From: Ectopseudomonas khazarica
GTDB taxonomy: Bacteria > Pseudomonadota > Gammaproteobacteria > Pseudomonadales > Pseudomonadaceae
NCBI RefSeq assembly: GCF_004521985.1
Contig: NZ_SBHZ01000006.1
Coordinates: 248,001-312,000 of the forward strand
Direction of reading: 5' to 3'
Length of the DNA stretch: 64,000 nt
Positions 55,556-64,000 of this stretch are shown in pieces. The translations under genes and the position numbers were made by a program. Under the pieces are notes generated by a model. That model saw only the letters and a list, made by a program, of their open reading frames with translations. It was not told the DNA's origin and made no database searches. Each line of letters opens with the position of its first letter. Positions within the stretch are counted from its first letter, which is position 1.

Positions 55556-55561
55556 TTTTTT
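55539..55561 (+). terminator. Putative trp attenuator terminator
   Basis: GGCGC (55539-55543) pairs with GCGCC (55548-55552) around TGGC, then TGA and six T residues. The stem overlaps the last Trp codon and the stop codon of the leader frame, so any ribosome stalled at the Trp codons would cover it. A second hairpin, gccgctgcgcgcggc, follows at about 55564. Confidence 0.55.
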
Positions 55562-55621
55562 CCTGCCGCTGCGCGCGGCCCGTTTGCACCCGACCGTTTT
55601 CCCCGAGCCATGAGGCTGATC

Positions 55622-57112
55622 ATGACCCATGAAGAATTCCTGCGTTTAGCCGGCGAAGGCTACAACCGCATTCCCCTGGCCTGCGAAACCCTGGTGGATT
55701 TCGACACGCCCCTGTCCATCTACCTGAAGCTGGCCGACGCGCCGAACTCCTACCTGCTCGAATCGGTGCAGGGCGGCGAGAAGTGGGGGCGTTATTCGAT
55801 CATCGGCCTGCCGGCGCGCACCGTGTTGCGCGTGCACGACCATGACGTCGTGGTGAGCACCGATGGCGTCGAGGTCGAGCGTCAGCAGAGTGCCGACCCG
55901 TTGGCGTTCGTCGAGCAGTTCAAGGCGCGCTACAAGGTGCCGACCATCGCCGGCATGCCGCGTTTCAACGGTGGCCTGGTGGGCTACTTCGGCTACGACA
56001 GCGTGCGCTATGTCGAGCAGAAGCTGGCCAGCTGCCCGAATCCGGACCCGCTGGGTACGCCGGATATCCTGCTGATGGTGTCCGACGCCGTGGTGGTGTT
56101 CGACAACCTGGCGGGCAAGATGCACGCCATCGTCCTGGCCGACCCCGATGAGGCGGATGCCTTCGAGCAGGGCCATGCGCGCCTGCGCGAGATACTGCAC
56201 AAGCTGCGTCAGCCGATCACCCCGCGCCTCGGCGTGGACCTCGCTGCGCCACTGGGCGAGGAGCCGGTGTTCCGCTCCAGCTACAGCAAGGGTGACTACG
56301 AATCGGCGGTCAGTGCGATCAAGGAATACATCCTGGCCGGCGACTGCATGCAGGTGGTGATCTCCCAGCGCATGACCATCGGCTTCCAGGCCGCGCCCAT
56401 CGATCTGTATCGCGCGCTGCGTTGCATCAACCCGACGCCGTACATGTACTTCTTCAATTTCGGCGACTTCCACGTGGTCGGCAGCTCGCCGGAAGTGCTG
56501 GTGCGGGTCGAGGATGGCCTGGTCACCGTGCGCCCGATCGCCGGTACCCGGCCGCGTGGTGCCACCGAAGAGGCCGACCTGGCGCTGGAGCAGGACCTGC
56601 TCGGCGATGCCAAGGAGGTCGCCGAGCACCTGATGCTGATTGACCTGGGCCGCAACGATACCGGCCGCGTGTCGCAGATCGGCTCGGTCAAGCTCACCGA
56701 GAAGATGGTCATCGAACGTTATTCCAACGTCATGCACATCGTCTCCAACGTCACCGGCCAGCTCAAGCCCGAGCTGTCGGCGATGGATGCGCTGCGCGCG
56801 ATCCTGCCGGCGGGCACCCTGTCCGGGGCGCCGAAGATCCGCGCCATGGAAATCATCGACGAGCTGGAGCCGGTCAAGCGCGGCGTCTACGGCGGTGCGG
56901 TCGGTTACTACGCCTGGAACGGCAACATGGACACTGCCATCGCCATCCGCACCGCGGTGATCAAGGATGGCGAGCTGCATGTACAGGCAGGCGCCGGTAT
57001 CGTCGCCGATTCGGTGCCTGCCCTGGAGTGGGAAGAAACCCTGAACAAGCGCCGCGCGATGTTCCGCGCCGTTGCGCTGGCTGAACAGACCGCTCCCCAG
57101 GCACAGGAATAA
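55622..57112 (+). CDS. trpE: Anthranilate synthase component I
   Basis: The 496-residue chorismate-binding protein shows the feedback (tryptophan) site [16 protein letters not shown] near residue 50, and the catalytic blocks [48 protein letters not shown] and [10 protein letters not shown]. It makes anthranilate from chorismate with TrpG ammonia. ATG at 55622 (GAGG upstream) is preferred over 55610 because the protein then starts [15 protein letters not shown] as in other pseudomonads. The stop is only 13 bases before trpG. Confidence 0.98.
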   Translation: MTHEEFLRLAGEGYNRIPLACETLVDFDTPLSIYLKLADAPNSYLLESVQGGEKWGRYSIIGLPARTVLRVHDHDVVVSTDGVEVERQQSADPLAFVEQFKARYKVPTIAGMPRFNGGLVGYFGYDSVRYVEQKLASCPNPDPLGTPDILLMVSDAVVVFDNLAGKMHAIVLADPDEADAFEQGHARLREILHKLRQPITPRLGVDLAAPLGEEPVFRSSYSKGDYESAVSAIKEYILAGDCMQVVISQRMTIGFQAAPIDLYRALRCINPTPYMYFFNFGDFHVVGSSPEVLVRVEDGLVTVRPIAGTRPRGATEEADLALEQDLLGDAKEVAEHLMLIDLGRNDTGRVSQIGSVKLTEKMVIERYSNVMHIVSNVTGQLKPELSAMDALRAILPAGTLSGAPKIRAMEIIDELEPVKRGVYGGAVGYYAWNGNMDTAIAIRTAVIKDGELHVQAGAGIVADSVPALEWEETLNKRRAMFRAVALAEQTAPQAQE

Positions 57113-57125
57113 GAGGCGCCGCACC

Positions 57126-57722
57126 ATGCTTTTGATGATCGACAACTACGACTCCTTTACCTACAACGTCGTGCAGTACCTGGGTGAACTGGGCGCCGAC
57201 GTGCATGTGGTTCGCAACGACGAACTCAGCGTGGCCGAGATCGAGGCGCTCAAGCCCGAGCGCATCGTAGTCTCGCCGGGGCCGTGCACGCCCAGCGAAG
57301 CGGGGGTGTCCATCGAGGCCATCCTGCATTTCGCCGGCAAGCTGCCGATCCTGGGCGTGTGCCTGGGCCACCAGAGCATCGGCCAGGCCTATGGCGGCGA
57401 CGTGGTGCGTGCGCGCCAGGTGATGCACGGCAAGACCAGCCCGGTGTTCCACGAGGACAAGGGGGTGTTCGCCGGCCTCAACAAACCGCTCACCGTGACC
57501 CGCTATCATTCCCTGGTGGTCAAGCGCGAGACCTTGCCTGACTGCCTGGAAATCACCGCCTGGACCCAGCACGACGACGGCTCGGTCGACGAGATCATGG
57601 GCCTGCGCCACAAGACCCTGAACATTGAAGGGGTGCAGTTCCACCCCGAGTCCATCCTGACCGAGCAGGGCCACGAACTGTTCGCCAACTTCCTCAAGCA
57701 GACCGGAGGCGTGCGCGCATGA
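57126..57722 (+). CDS. trpG: Anthranilate synthase component II (glutamine amidotransferase)
   Basis: The 198-residue class I amidotransferase starts [19 protein letters not shown] and has the oxyanion loop [12 protein letters not shown], the nucleophile in [13 protein letters not shown] and the His-Glu pair in [10 protein letters not shown]. It supplies ammonia to TrpE. Overlaps trpD by ATGA. In P. aeruginosa the gene is separated from trpE by phage-tail-like pyocin genes; here it is adjacent. Confidence 0.98.
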   Translation: MLLMIDNYDSFTYNVVQYLGELGADVHVVRNDELSVAEIEALKPERIVVSPGPCTPSEAGVSIEAILHFAGKLPILGVCLGHQSIGQAYGGDVVRARQVMHGKTSPVFHEDKGVFAGLNKPLTVTRYHSLVVKRETLPDCLEITAWTQHDDGSVDEIMGLRHKTLNIEGVQFHPESILTEQGHELFANFLKQTGGVRA

Positions 57723-58765
57723 ATATCAAGGAAGCCCTCAACCGGATCGTCGCCCAGCTCGATCTGACCACCGAGGAAATGCAGGCGGTGATGCGTGAGA
57801 TCATGACCGGCCAGTGCACCGACGCCCAGATCGGCGCCTTCCTCATGGGCATGCGCATGAAGAGCGAGACCATCGACGAGATCGTCGGTGCTGCTAGTGT
57901 GATGCGTGAGCTGGCCTCCCCGGTGGTGATCGACGCCGAGCGCATGGTCGATACCTGCGGCACCGGCGGCGACGGCATGAACGTGTTCAACGTCTCCACC
58001 GCTGCGGCATTCGTCGTCGCGGCTGCCGGTGGCAAGGTGGCCAAGCATGGCAACCGCGCGGTGTCCGGCAAGAGCGGCAGTGCCGATCTGCTCGAGGCCG
58101 CCGGGGTCTACCTGGGACTCAAGCCCGAACAGGTGGCGCGTTGCGTGGAAAGCGTCGGGGTCGGCTTCATGTTCGCCCCTGCCCATCACGGGGCGATGAA
58201 GCACGCCATCGGTCCCCGCCGCGAACTGGGGCTGCGGACCATCTTCAACATGCTCGGCCCGATGACCAACCCGGCGGGCGCCCGGCATCAGGTGATCGGC
58301 GTGTTCAGCCAGGCGCTGTGCCGGCCGATGGCCGAAGTGCTGCAACGTCTGGGCAGCCAGCACGTACTGGTGGTGCATGCGCAGGACGGCCTGGACGAGA
58401 TCAGCCTGGCCGCACCGACCTTCGTCGCCGAGCTGAAGGATGGGGCGGTCAGCGAGTACCGCATCCAGCCGGAGGATTTCGGCATCAAGAGCCAGAGCCT
58501 GATCGGTCTGACCGTCGACAACGCCGAGCAGTCGCTGGAGCTGATTCGCGACGCGCTGGGCCGACGCAAGACCGAGAACGGACAGAAGGCGGCCGACATG
58601 ATCGTCCTCAATGCCGGCGCGGCGCTGTACGCCGCCGACCATGCCAGCACCCTGAACGAAGGCATGCAGCTCGCGCATGACGCCCTGCACACCGGGCTGG
58701 CGCGCGAGAAGCTGGAGGAGCTGGTGTCCTTTACCGCGGTATTCAGACAGGAGAACGAAGGGTGA
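57719..58765 (+). CDS. trpD: Anthranilate phosphoribosyltransferase
   Basis: The 348-residue protein has the PRPP-binding [37 protein letters not shown] and [28 protein letters not shown] segments. It joins anthranilate to PRPP. Start overlaps trpG by 4 bases and end overlaps trpC by 4, so all three are co-translated. Confidence 0.98.
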   Translation: MNIKEALNRIVAQLDLTTEEMQAVMREIMTGQCTDAQIGAFLMGMRMKSETIDEIVGAASVMRELASPVVIDAERMVDTCGTGGDGMNVFNVSTAAAFVVAAAGGKVAKHGNRAVSGKSGSADLLEAAGVYLGLKPEQVARCVESVGVGFMFAPAHHGAMKHAIGPRRELGLRTIFNMLGPMTNPAGARHQVIGVFSQALCRPMAEVLQRLGSQHVLVVHAQDGLDEISLAAPTFVAELKDGAVSEYRIQPEDFGIKSQSLIGLTVDNAEQSLELIRDALGRRKTENGQKAADMIVLNAGAALYAADHASTLNEGMQLAHDALHTGLAREKLEELVSFTAVFRQENEG

Positions 58766-59601
58766 GCGTACCAACCGTACTGGAGAAGATCGTTGCCCGT
58801 AAGTTCGAGGAAGTGGCGGCGCGCCGCGCGCAGGTCAGCCTCGCCGAGCTCGAGGTTGCGGCCCGCAGCGCCGACGCACCGCGCGGTTTCGCCCGTGCAC
58901 TGCTGGAGCAGGCTGCGCGCAAGCAGCCGGCAGTGATCGCCGAGGTGAAGAAGGCATCGCCGAGCAAGGGCATCCTGCGCGAGGACTTCATCCCGGCCGA
59001 CATCGCCCGCAGCTACGAGGCCGGCGGCGCCACCTGCCTGTCGGTGCTGACCGATATCGACTTCTTCCTGGGGGCCGACCAGTACCTGCAGCAGGCCCGT
59101 GCGGCCTGCACGCTGCCGGTGATCCGCAAGGACTTCATGGTCGACCCCTATCAGATCGTCGAAGCCCGCGCCCTGGGCGCCGACTGCGTACTGCTGATCG
59201 TTTCCTGCCTGGATGACGTGCGCATGGCCGAACTGGCCTCGGTGGCCAAGGACGTCGGTCTCGATGTGCTGGTGGAAGTGCATGATGGCGACGAACTCGA
59301 GCGCGCCCTGAGCACCCTCGATACGCCCCTGGTCGGTATCAACAACCGCAACCTGCACACCTTCGAGGTCAGCCTGGAAACCACGCTCGACCTGCTGCCG
59401 CGCATCCCCCGGGATCGCCTGGTGGTGACCGAGAGCGGCATCCTCAATCGGGCCGATGTCGAGCTGATGGAGATCAGCGAGGTGTACGCCTTCCTGGTCG
59501 GCGAAGCCTTCATGCGCGCGCAGGAGCCGGGCGTGGAGCTGCAGCGCCTGTTCTTTCCCGAGCGCGGACGGGCCACGGTGATCGGCAAGGATCCCGACTA
59601 G
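58762..59601 (+). CDS. trpC: Indole-3-glycerol-phosphate synthase
   Basis: The 279-residue TIM barrel starts with GTG ([18 protein letters not shown]) and has [68 protein letters not shown] and [11 protein letters not shown]. It is fused to no other trp enzyme. The operon ends at the terminator at 59610. Confidence 0.98.
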   Translation: MSVPTVLEKIVARKFEEVAARRAQVSLAELEVAARSADAPRGFARALLEQAARKQPAVIAEVKKASPSKGILREDFIPADIARSYEAGGATCLSVLTDIDFFLGADQYLQQARAACTLPVIRKDFMVDPYQIVEARALGADCVLLIVSCLDDVRMAELASVAKDVGLDVLVEVHDGDELERALSTLDTPLVGINNRNLHTFEVSLETTLDLLPRIPRDRLVVTESGILNRADVELMEISEVYAFLVGEAFMRAQEPGVELQRLFFPERGRATVIGKDPD

Positions 59602-59609
59602 GACGCATG

Positions 59610-59638
59610 AAAAAAGCCGGCTCAGAGCCGGCTTTTTT
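59610..59638. terminator. Bidirectional terminator between trpC and vfr
   Basis: AAAAAAGCCGGCTCAGAGCC and its mirror GGCTTTTTT form a 7-bp GC stem with A-run and T-run on both sides, so it can stop trpGDC on the plus strand and vfr on the minus strand. Confidence 0.92.
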
Positions 59639-59652
59639 CATTGCGTGGCGCC

Positions 59653-60297
59653 TCAGCGAGTGCCGAACACCACCATGGTCTTGCCCTTGACGTGCACCAG
59701 CCCCTGTTCTTCCAGGGACTTGAGCACGCGACCGACCATCTCGCGGGAGCAGCCGACGATGCGGCCGATTTCCTGGCGGGTGATCTTGATCTGCATGCCG
59801 TCCGGGTGGGTCATGGCGTCCGGCTGCTTGCACAGGTCGAGCAGGGTGCGCGCGACACGGCCGGTCACGTCGAGGAAGGCCAGGTCGCCAACCTTGCGCG
59901 TGGTGTTGCGCAGGCGCTCGGCCATCTGGCTGCCAAGGGCGAAGAGAATGTCCGGGTCTTGCTGGGTCAGTTCGCGGAACTTGGTGTAGCTGATTTCCGC
60001 GACCTCGCATTCGGTCTTGGCGCGTACCCAGGCACTGCGCTCCTTCTCCGTGCCTTCTTTCTCGAACAGGCCCATTTCACCGAAGAAGTCGCCGGCATTG
60101 AGGTAGGCGATGATCATCTCGCGGCCGTCGTCGTCCTCGATGAGGATGGTGACCGAGCCTTTGACGATGAAGAACAGGGTTTCGCAGCGATCACCAGCGT
60201 AGATGATGGTGCTTTTCGCGGTGTAGCGACGGCGATGACAGTGCGCAAGCAACTTGTCGAGATGTTTGATTTTTGGTGTAAGGGTTATAGCGACCAT
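59653..60297 (-). CDS. vfr: cAMP-responsive global regulator Vfr (CRP family)
   Basis: The 214-residue protein has the cyclic-nucleotide-binding jellyroll ([32 protein letters not shown] with the cAMP-contact Gly-Glu and Arg/Ser in ERSAWVRA) and a C-terminal helix-turn-helix [25 protein letters not shown] almost identical to P. aeruginosa Vfr. The start at 60297 ([15 protein letters not shown]) matches Vfr; an upstream in-frame Met at 60336 does not. Regulates virulence, motility and catabolic genes. Divergent from the OsmC gene. Confidence 0.97.
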   Translation of the reverse strand: MVAITLTPKIKHLDKLLAHCHRRRYTAKSTIIYAGDRCETLFFIVKGSVTILIEDDDGREMIIAYLNAGDFFGEMGLFEKEGTEKERSAWVRAKTECEVAEISYTKFRELTQQDPDILFALGSQMAERLRNTTRKVGDLAFLDVTGRVARTLLDLCKQPDAMTHPDGMQIKITRQEIGRIVGCSREMVGRVLKSLEEQGLVHVKGKTMVVFGTR

Positions 60298-60421
60298 GCC
60301 CGAGTCCCGAATATAGAAAAGTAGGCCTTTATCCAACAGGCAATTTCTTATTAGTTATCCGGCCAAGTGTGCCAGCATTCCGGCGCCAGCTTAACAGACG
60401 CACAAAATGAAGGGTGTTTTT

Positions 60422-60437
60422 TGTGACCTGCCTAACA
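60422..60437. promoter_or_regulatory. Candidate Vfr/CRP-binding site
   Basis: TGTGA-CCTGCC-TAACA matches the CRP/Vfr consensus TGTGA-N6-TCACA with one mismatch. It lies in the vfr-osmC divergent gap, about 130 bases before the vfr start and 100 before the osmC gene, which would fit autoregulation of vfr. Confidence 0.45.
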
Positions 60438-60532
60438 CAGCCTAGTGGAACTTTGACGCTTGGCGCCTGCATCAGGATGTCGCGGGGCTGTGCTAACCTG
60501 CGTGCCTTTGCAAAGCAACGGAGCCTGGATAG

Positions 60533-60955
60533 ATGAAAGCGCGCGTGCAGTGGGCCGGCGAAGCCCTGTTTCTCGGGGAATCCGGTAGTGGCCATGCCGT
60601 GGTCATGGACGGCCCGCCCGAGGCCGGAGGTCGCAACCTGGGCATCCGTCCGATGGAGATGCTGCTGATCGGCCTGGGTGGCTGCAGCAACTTCGATGTC
60701 GTCAGCATCCTGCGCAAGGGGCGCCAGCCGGTGGAGAGCTGCGAGGTGTTCCTCGATGCCGAGCGCGCAGGCGAGGAGCCCAAGGTGTTCACCAAGATTC
60801 ACCTGCACTTCGTGGTCAAGGGGCGTGGCTTGAAAGAGGCTCAGGTCAAGCGTGCCGTGGAGCTGTCGGCGGAGAAATACTGCTCGGCTTCGATCATGCT
60901 GGGCCGTGCCGGTGTCGACATCAGCCACGACTACGAAATCGTCGAGTTGGGCTGA
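60533..60955 (+). CDS. OsmC family protein (YhfA-like)
   Basis: The 140-residue protein has the OsmC/Ohr fold with the two cysteines at conserved places: GLGGCSNFDVVSILRKGRQ and EKYCSASIMLGRAGVDI. Members reduce organic peroxides or have unknown roles; this subgroup (next to crp/vfr) is uncharacterised. Same place as in P. aeruginosa (next to vfr). The ATG is preceded by a GGA-type site. Confidence 0.92.
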   Translation: MKARVQWAGEALFLGESGSGHAVVMDGPPEAGGRNLGIRPMEMLLIGLGGCSNFDVVSILRKGRQPVESCEVFLDAERAGEEPKVFTKIHLHFVVKGRGLKEAQVKRAVELSAEKYCSASIMLGRAGVDISHDYEIVELG

Positions 60956-60975
60956 GCGGGGTTCGCGTGATACGA

Positions 60976-60999
60976 CGAGGGCGCCCATGGGCGCCCTCG
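60976..60999. terminator. Stem-loop between osmC and coq7
   Basis: CGAGGGCGCCCATGGGCGCC and its end CTCG form a 10-11 bp GC palindrome between two convergent genes, followed by GTTCATTC on the plus strand. It probably serves both. Confidence 0.75.
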
Positions 61000-61004
61000 T
61001 TCAT

Positions 61005-61652
61005 TCAGATGCGGTAGGTGCTCTTGGTCATGACCTTCGATAGCAGGGTCATGCCGAACTTGACCGGCGCCGGGAAGCGTACACCGCCGGCTGCGAGCGC
61101 GCTGTTGGCGTGCTGCTGCTCGTCGATGCGCATCTGCTCGAGAATGGCGCGCGACTTGGCGTCATGTTCGGGAATCTGCTCCAGGTGTTCGTCCAGGTGC
61201 TTGCAGACCTGATCCTCGGTGGCGGCGACGAAGCCCAGGCTGACCCGGTCGCTGACCAGGCCGGCAACGGCGCCCACGCCGAAGGACAGCCCGTAGAACA
61301 GCGGGTTGAGCACGCTCGGGTGGCTACCCAGCTCGCGGATACGCTGCTCGCACCAGGCCAGGTGGTCGATTTCCTCATCGGCCGCATGCTCCATGGCGCT
61401 GCGCACCTCCGGCAGCTTGGCCGTCAGCGACTGTCCCTGATACAGCGCCTGGGCGCAGACTTCGCCGGTGTGGTTGATGCGCATCAGGCCGGCGACGTGG
61501 CGCGACTCCTCGCTGCTCAGCTCCGCCTCGTTCTGCACCACGGCGGGTGAGGGGCGAGCCGATGCGCCGCTGAAGGGCAGCAGGGTGCGCAGGGCGGCAT
61601 CGGCCTGCAGCAGCAGGCGATCGACGGGGGAATACTGGCGTTCGCTGGCCAT
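61005..61652 (-). CDS. coq7: 2-nonaprenyl-3-methyl-6-methoxy-1,4-benzoquinol hydroxylase
   Basis: The 215-residue di-iron protein has the ligand motifs [13 protein letters not shown] (Glu), [18 protein letters not shown] (ExxH) and [12 protein letters not shown] (ExxH), as in Coq7/CLK-1, which carries out the late ring hydroxylation in ubiquinone synthesis. Length matches the P. aeruginosa protein. Single gene, convergent with osmC. Confidence 0.97.
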   Translation of the reverse strand: MASERQYSPVDRLLLQADAALRTLLPFSGASARPSPAVVQNEAELSSEESRHVAGLMRINHTGEVCAQALYQGQSLTAKLPEVRSAMEHAADEEIDHLAWCEQRIRELGSHPSVLNPLFYGLSFGVGAVAGLVSDRVSLGFVAATEDQVCKHLDEHLEQIPEHDAKSRAILEQMRIDEQQHANSALAAGGVRFPAPVKFGMTLLSKVMTKSTYRI

Positions 61653-61716
61653 GGGGCACCTCCAGAAGGAACAACGCGCCTAGTCTACTGCAAAAAAGTG
61701 GCCGGGGCGTCCGGGG

Positions 61717-62550
61717 TCAGGGCAACTCGCGCAGGACGCGAAAGCCCAGGGCATAGTCGCGGTGGTGCGGCTGCTTGAGGTCGCGCATGCTGCTGCGCAG
61801 GTAGCTCGGGCCGCTGTTCCAGGCACCGCCGCGCACCACACGCGGGCTGTCGTCGAGCAGGCTGGCACTCTGCGTTTCGCTGCCGTCGAAGCGCTGGGTG
61901 AAGCGCGATGCGGTCCATTCCCAGACATTGCCCGCCGTGTCGCTCAGGCCGAAGCCGTTGGCGGGGAACTGGCCCACGGCGGCGGTCTTGTTGCGCAACA
62001 GGCGTGATGTCGCGCAGCCGCGGCAGTGGGCACGCGGCGCCTGCTCGCTGCTGTCCAGGTCATCGCCCCACCAGTAGTAGCTCGGGCTGCCGCCGCGCGC
62101 GGCATATTCCCATTCCGCCTCGGTCGGCAGGCGGTAGCGGGCGCCGCTCTGGCGCGACAGCCATTGCGTATAGGCATGGGCGTCGCGCCAGGACACGTGG
62201 ATCACCGGGCGCCGTGCGGAGAGGCCCCAGCCCTCGTTGTCGGGCATGGGCAGGTTGGCGGCTTCGGCATAGCGCTGCCAGTCGGCGAAGGTGACCTCGT
62301 AGCGGCCGATGGCGAAGGGCGCGGCGAAGGTCACCGTGCGTGGCGGGCGCTCGTTGTCGTTGCCCCGGCCGCTGCCATCGCCCAGCTGGAACTGCCCGGC
62401 GGGGATGACCACCAGTTCGGGGCCCGTGCCGCCGCTGGCGAGCGCGTCGCTGATCGACTCGCTGGCGACCGCCGGCAGGGCCAGTAGCGCCAGGCCGGCG
62501 AAGCCGAGCGACAGCTGCCGTGTCACAGCGCGTGCGATCAGCACTTGCAT
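61717..62550 (-). CDS. Exported formylglycine-generating-enzyme-like (SUMF1/FGE) protein
   Basis: The 277-residue protein has a signal peptide (about 1-30, ending ALPAVASES) and one FGE-sulfatase domain: ELVVIPAGQFQLGDGSG, IGRYEVTFADWQRYAEAA, PVIHVSWRDAHAYTQWLSRQ, YRLPTEAEWEYAARGG, NVWEWTASRF and VVRGGAWNSGPSYLRSSMR. The two conserved active-site cysteines of true FGEs are not seen at the C-terminal position (the block reads RGGAWN), so formylglycine synthesis is doubtful; many relatives are structural or carbohydrate-binding. No sulfatase gene nearby. Same domain as the EgtB C terminus at the other end of the window. Confidence 0.85.
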   Translation of the reverse strand: MQVLIARAVTRQLSLGFAGLALLALPAVASESISDALASGGTGPELVVIPAGQFQLGDGSGRGNDNERPPRTVTFAAPFAIGRYEVTFADWQRYAEAANLPMPDNEGWGLSARRPVIHVSWRDAHAYTQWLSRQSGARYRLPTEAEWEYAARGGSPSYYWWGDDLDSSEQAPRAHCRGCATSRLLRNKTAAVGQFPANGFGLSDTAGNVWEWTASRFTQRFDGSETQSASLLDDSPRVVRGGAWNSGPSYLRSSMRDLKQPHHRDYALGFRVLRELP

Positions 62551-62673
62551 GGCAGGTTGCCTGCGGCGACGATCTGCGTGTTTAGACGGTCCATGCGGCG
62601 AGCTCCCGATTCTGCCAAATCGCGGATGTTAACCTTGCTCGCCGGGCAGACCCAACCTCACAAGGAGCAGGTG

Positions 62674-64000
62674 TTGAAGAACGATATTCACGATCTGGGG
62701 CTGGTGCTGGACTCGAAGGTCAAGCTGATCGTCATCGAGTCCTGGGACGAGCTGCGCGTTCTGGAAACCCTGACTGGGCTGGCGATCAAGCGCGGCCTGG
62801 GCTTGCACACCTGGTCGGTGACCGAAGGCCTGCAGCGTCTCGGCTTCGGTGGCGCGGCGGTGGACGAGTCGCCCACACTGGAGCCGGATGCCGCGTTGCG
62901 CCTGATCAAGGTCGATCCGCAGCCCAACCTGTACGTGATGTGCGATCTGCACCCATTCCTCGATGACAACCCTCGCCTGGTGCGCCTGCTCAAGGAGATC
63001 GCCATGAGCGAGGGGGCGCACAAGCCGACGCTGGTACTGGTGTCGCACGCGCTCAAGCTGCCGGCCGAGGTGCAGCGTTATGCCGCGCGCTTCAGCCTGG
63101 CGCTGCCGTCCGAGGACGAACTGCTCGGCATCGTGCGTGACGAGGCGACGCGCTGGAGCGAAGGGAACCGCGGGGCGCGGGTACGTACCGACAATCGCAC
63201 GCTGCAGCAGGTGGTCAAGAATCTGCGCGGCCTCAGCCATGCCGAGGCGCGTGCGCTGGCGCGCAACGTGATCTGCGATGACGGGGCGATCACTCAGGAA
63301 GATATCCCCGAGCTGAACAAGACCAAGTTCCAGCTGCTCGATCTGGAAGGCGTGCTCAGCTTCGAGTACGACACCGCACGCTTCGCGGAAGTCGGTGGCC
63401 TGGTCAACCTCAAGCGCTGGCTGGCGGAGCGGCAGGCCGGTTTCCTCGAGGGCAAGCAGCTCGACGCGCCCAAGGGGGTGATGCTGGTCGGCGTGCAGGG
63501 TGGCGGCAAGAGCCTCGCGGCCAAGGCGGTGGCCGGCCTCTGGGGGCTGCCGTTGCTGCGCCTGGACTTCGCCTGCCTGTACAACAAGTTCTTCGGCGAG
63601 ACCGAGCGCAACCTGCGTGAGGCGCTGCGCCTGGCTGAACAGATGGCCCCCTGCGTGCTGTGGATGGACGAGGTGGAGAAGGGCCTGGCCAGTGGTGACC
63701 ATGACGGCGGGGTCAGTCAGCGGGTGCTCGGCACCCTGCTGACCTGGATGTCCGAGCGCAAGGCGCCGGTGTTCGTCGTGGCCACGGCCAACGCCATCGA
63801 CCGCCTGCCGCCCGAGCTGGTGCGCAAGGGGCGTTTCGACGAGCTGTTTTTCGTCGACCTGCCGAGCGCCGAGGTCCGCGCCGAGATCTTCCGCATTCAC
63901 CTGCAGCGCCGCGAGCTGGATCCTGCCGGCTTCGACCTGGCACAACTGGCGGCGGCCAGCGAGGGCTACTCCGGTGCGGAGATCGAGCAGGCGGTGGTCA
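62674..64000 (+). CDS. AAA+ ATPase, 5' part (runs off the window)
   Basis: The open frame continues to the last base. The first about 200 residues ([20 protein letters not shown]...) form an unassigned N-terminal domain; then a AAA+ core with Walker [18 protein letters not shown], Walker [15 protein letters not shown], sensor VVATANAID and Arg finger region [14 protein letters not shown], then the small lid [13 protein letters not shown]. It looks like the FtsH/cell-division-type AAA family without a protease. AAGGAG at 62662-62667 is 6 bases before this TTG and only 3 before GTG at 62671, so TTG is slightly preferred. Function unknown; the gene order matches P. aeruginosa. Confidence 0.88.
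   Translation, partial: MKNDIHDLGLVLDSKVKLIVIESWDELRVLETLTGLAIKRGLGLHTWSVTEGLQRLGFGGAAVDESPTLEPDAALRLIKVDPQPNLYVMCDLHPFLDDNPRLVRLLKEIAMSEGAHKPTLVLVSHALKLPAEVQRYAARFSLALPSEDELLGIVRDEATRWSEGNRGARVRTDNRTLQQVVKNLRGLSHAEARALARNVICDDGAITQEDIPELNKTKFQLLDLEGVLSFEYDTARFAEVGGLVNLKRWLAERQAGFLEGKQLDAPKGVMLVGVQGGGKSLAAKAVAGLWGLPLLRLDFACLYNKFFGETERNLREALRLAEQMAPCVLWMDEVEKGLASGDHDGGVSQRVLGTLLTWMSERKAPVFVVATANAIDRLPPELVRKGRFDELFFVDLPSAEVRAEIFRIHLQRRELDPAGFDLAQLAAASEGYSGAEIEQAVV

Noticed and set aside
55564..55590. Stem-loop gccgctgcgcgcggc as the main trp terminator
   Set aside because: It is followed by CCGTTTG rather than a T-run; the hairpin at 55539 with six T is the better terminator.
62629..63945. Minus-strand frame at the right end
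   Set aside because: The plus strand encodes a AAA+ ATPase with intact Walker motifs that stays open to the window edge.

Overview
The window is ordinary gamma-proteobacterial core chromosome, almost certainly a Pseudomonas of the P. mendocina/oleovorans/alcaliphila type. GC is high, and the gene order rmcA-rpoD-dnaG-rpsU // tsaD, plsY, folB, folK, cca, then glpE-apaH-apaG-rsmA-pdxA-surA-lptD // amgK-murU, agtSR-agtABCD, rpe-gph-trpE-trpGDC and vfr-osmC-coq7 follows the P. aeruginosa order. One difference is that trpE and trpG are adjacent here, whereas P. aeruginosa carries its R/F-pyocin cluster between them. I named genes from remembered family sequences and visible motifs; no database was searched.

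Layout. 1-2431: end of a Pmp3-like gene, then the ergothioneine pair egtB-egtD. 2432-9405: an accessory stretch with a lone small membrane/secreted protein, a YefM-YoeB toxin-antitoxin pair with a plausible operator, and a three-gene minus-strand run: NERD-domain nuclease, PD-(D/E)XK nuclease, Ski2-like DEAH helicase. The last two genes are strikingly AT-rich. The stretch is bounded by an intact tRNA(CAT) at 9406-9482 and, near 3342-3415, by a degenerate copy of that tRNA's 3' half plus its terminator, which is what a tRNA-integrated island leaves behind. The nuclease-helicase pair has the architecture of Hachiman/AbpAB anti-phage systems and is the best candidate for a defence system in the window.

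9499-37142: c-di-GMP sensor rmcA; the macromolecular-synthesis operon (rpsU-dnaG-rpoD, with a terminator between rpsU and dnaG); tsaD; plsY; folate genes folB-folK; cca; a lipoprotein; the stress operon prkA-yeaH-spoVR; glpE; the envelope/maintenance operon lptD-surA-pdxA-rsmA-apaG-apaH; and the MurNAc recycling pair amgK-murU followed by a DjlA-like co-chaperone.

37897-53726: a DUF3530 protein, then a metabolic block. The two-component system AgtSR and ABC transporter AgtABCD (GABA/5-aminovalerate uptake in P. aeruginosa) are followed by a second related binding protein, a PAS-sigma54 activator, an iron-type alcohol dehydrogenase behind a candidate sigma54 promoter with two upstream dyads, an unassigned permease, and a GabD-type semialdehyde dehydrogenase. 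The second half reads as a route from an omega-hydroxy acid (for example 4-hydroxybutyrate) to succinate semialdehyde and succinate, next to the matching amino-acid importer.

53920-64000: rpe-gph; a tryptophan operon trpE-G-D-C preceded by a short Trp-codon leader and terminator (attenuation); vfr with a candidate Vfr/CRP site upstream; an OsmC-family protein; coq7; a periplasmic formylglycine-generating-enzyme-like protein; and the start of an AAA+ ATPase running off the window. Several REP-like or inverted-repeat elements lie between genes; one supplies the last codons of pdxA.
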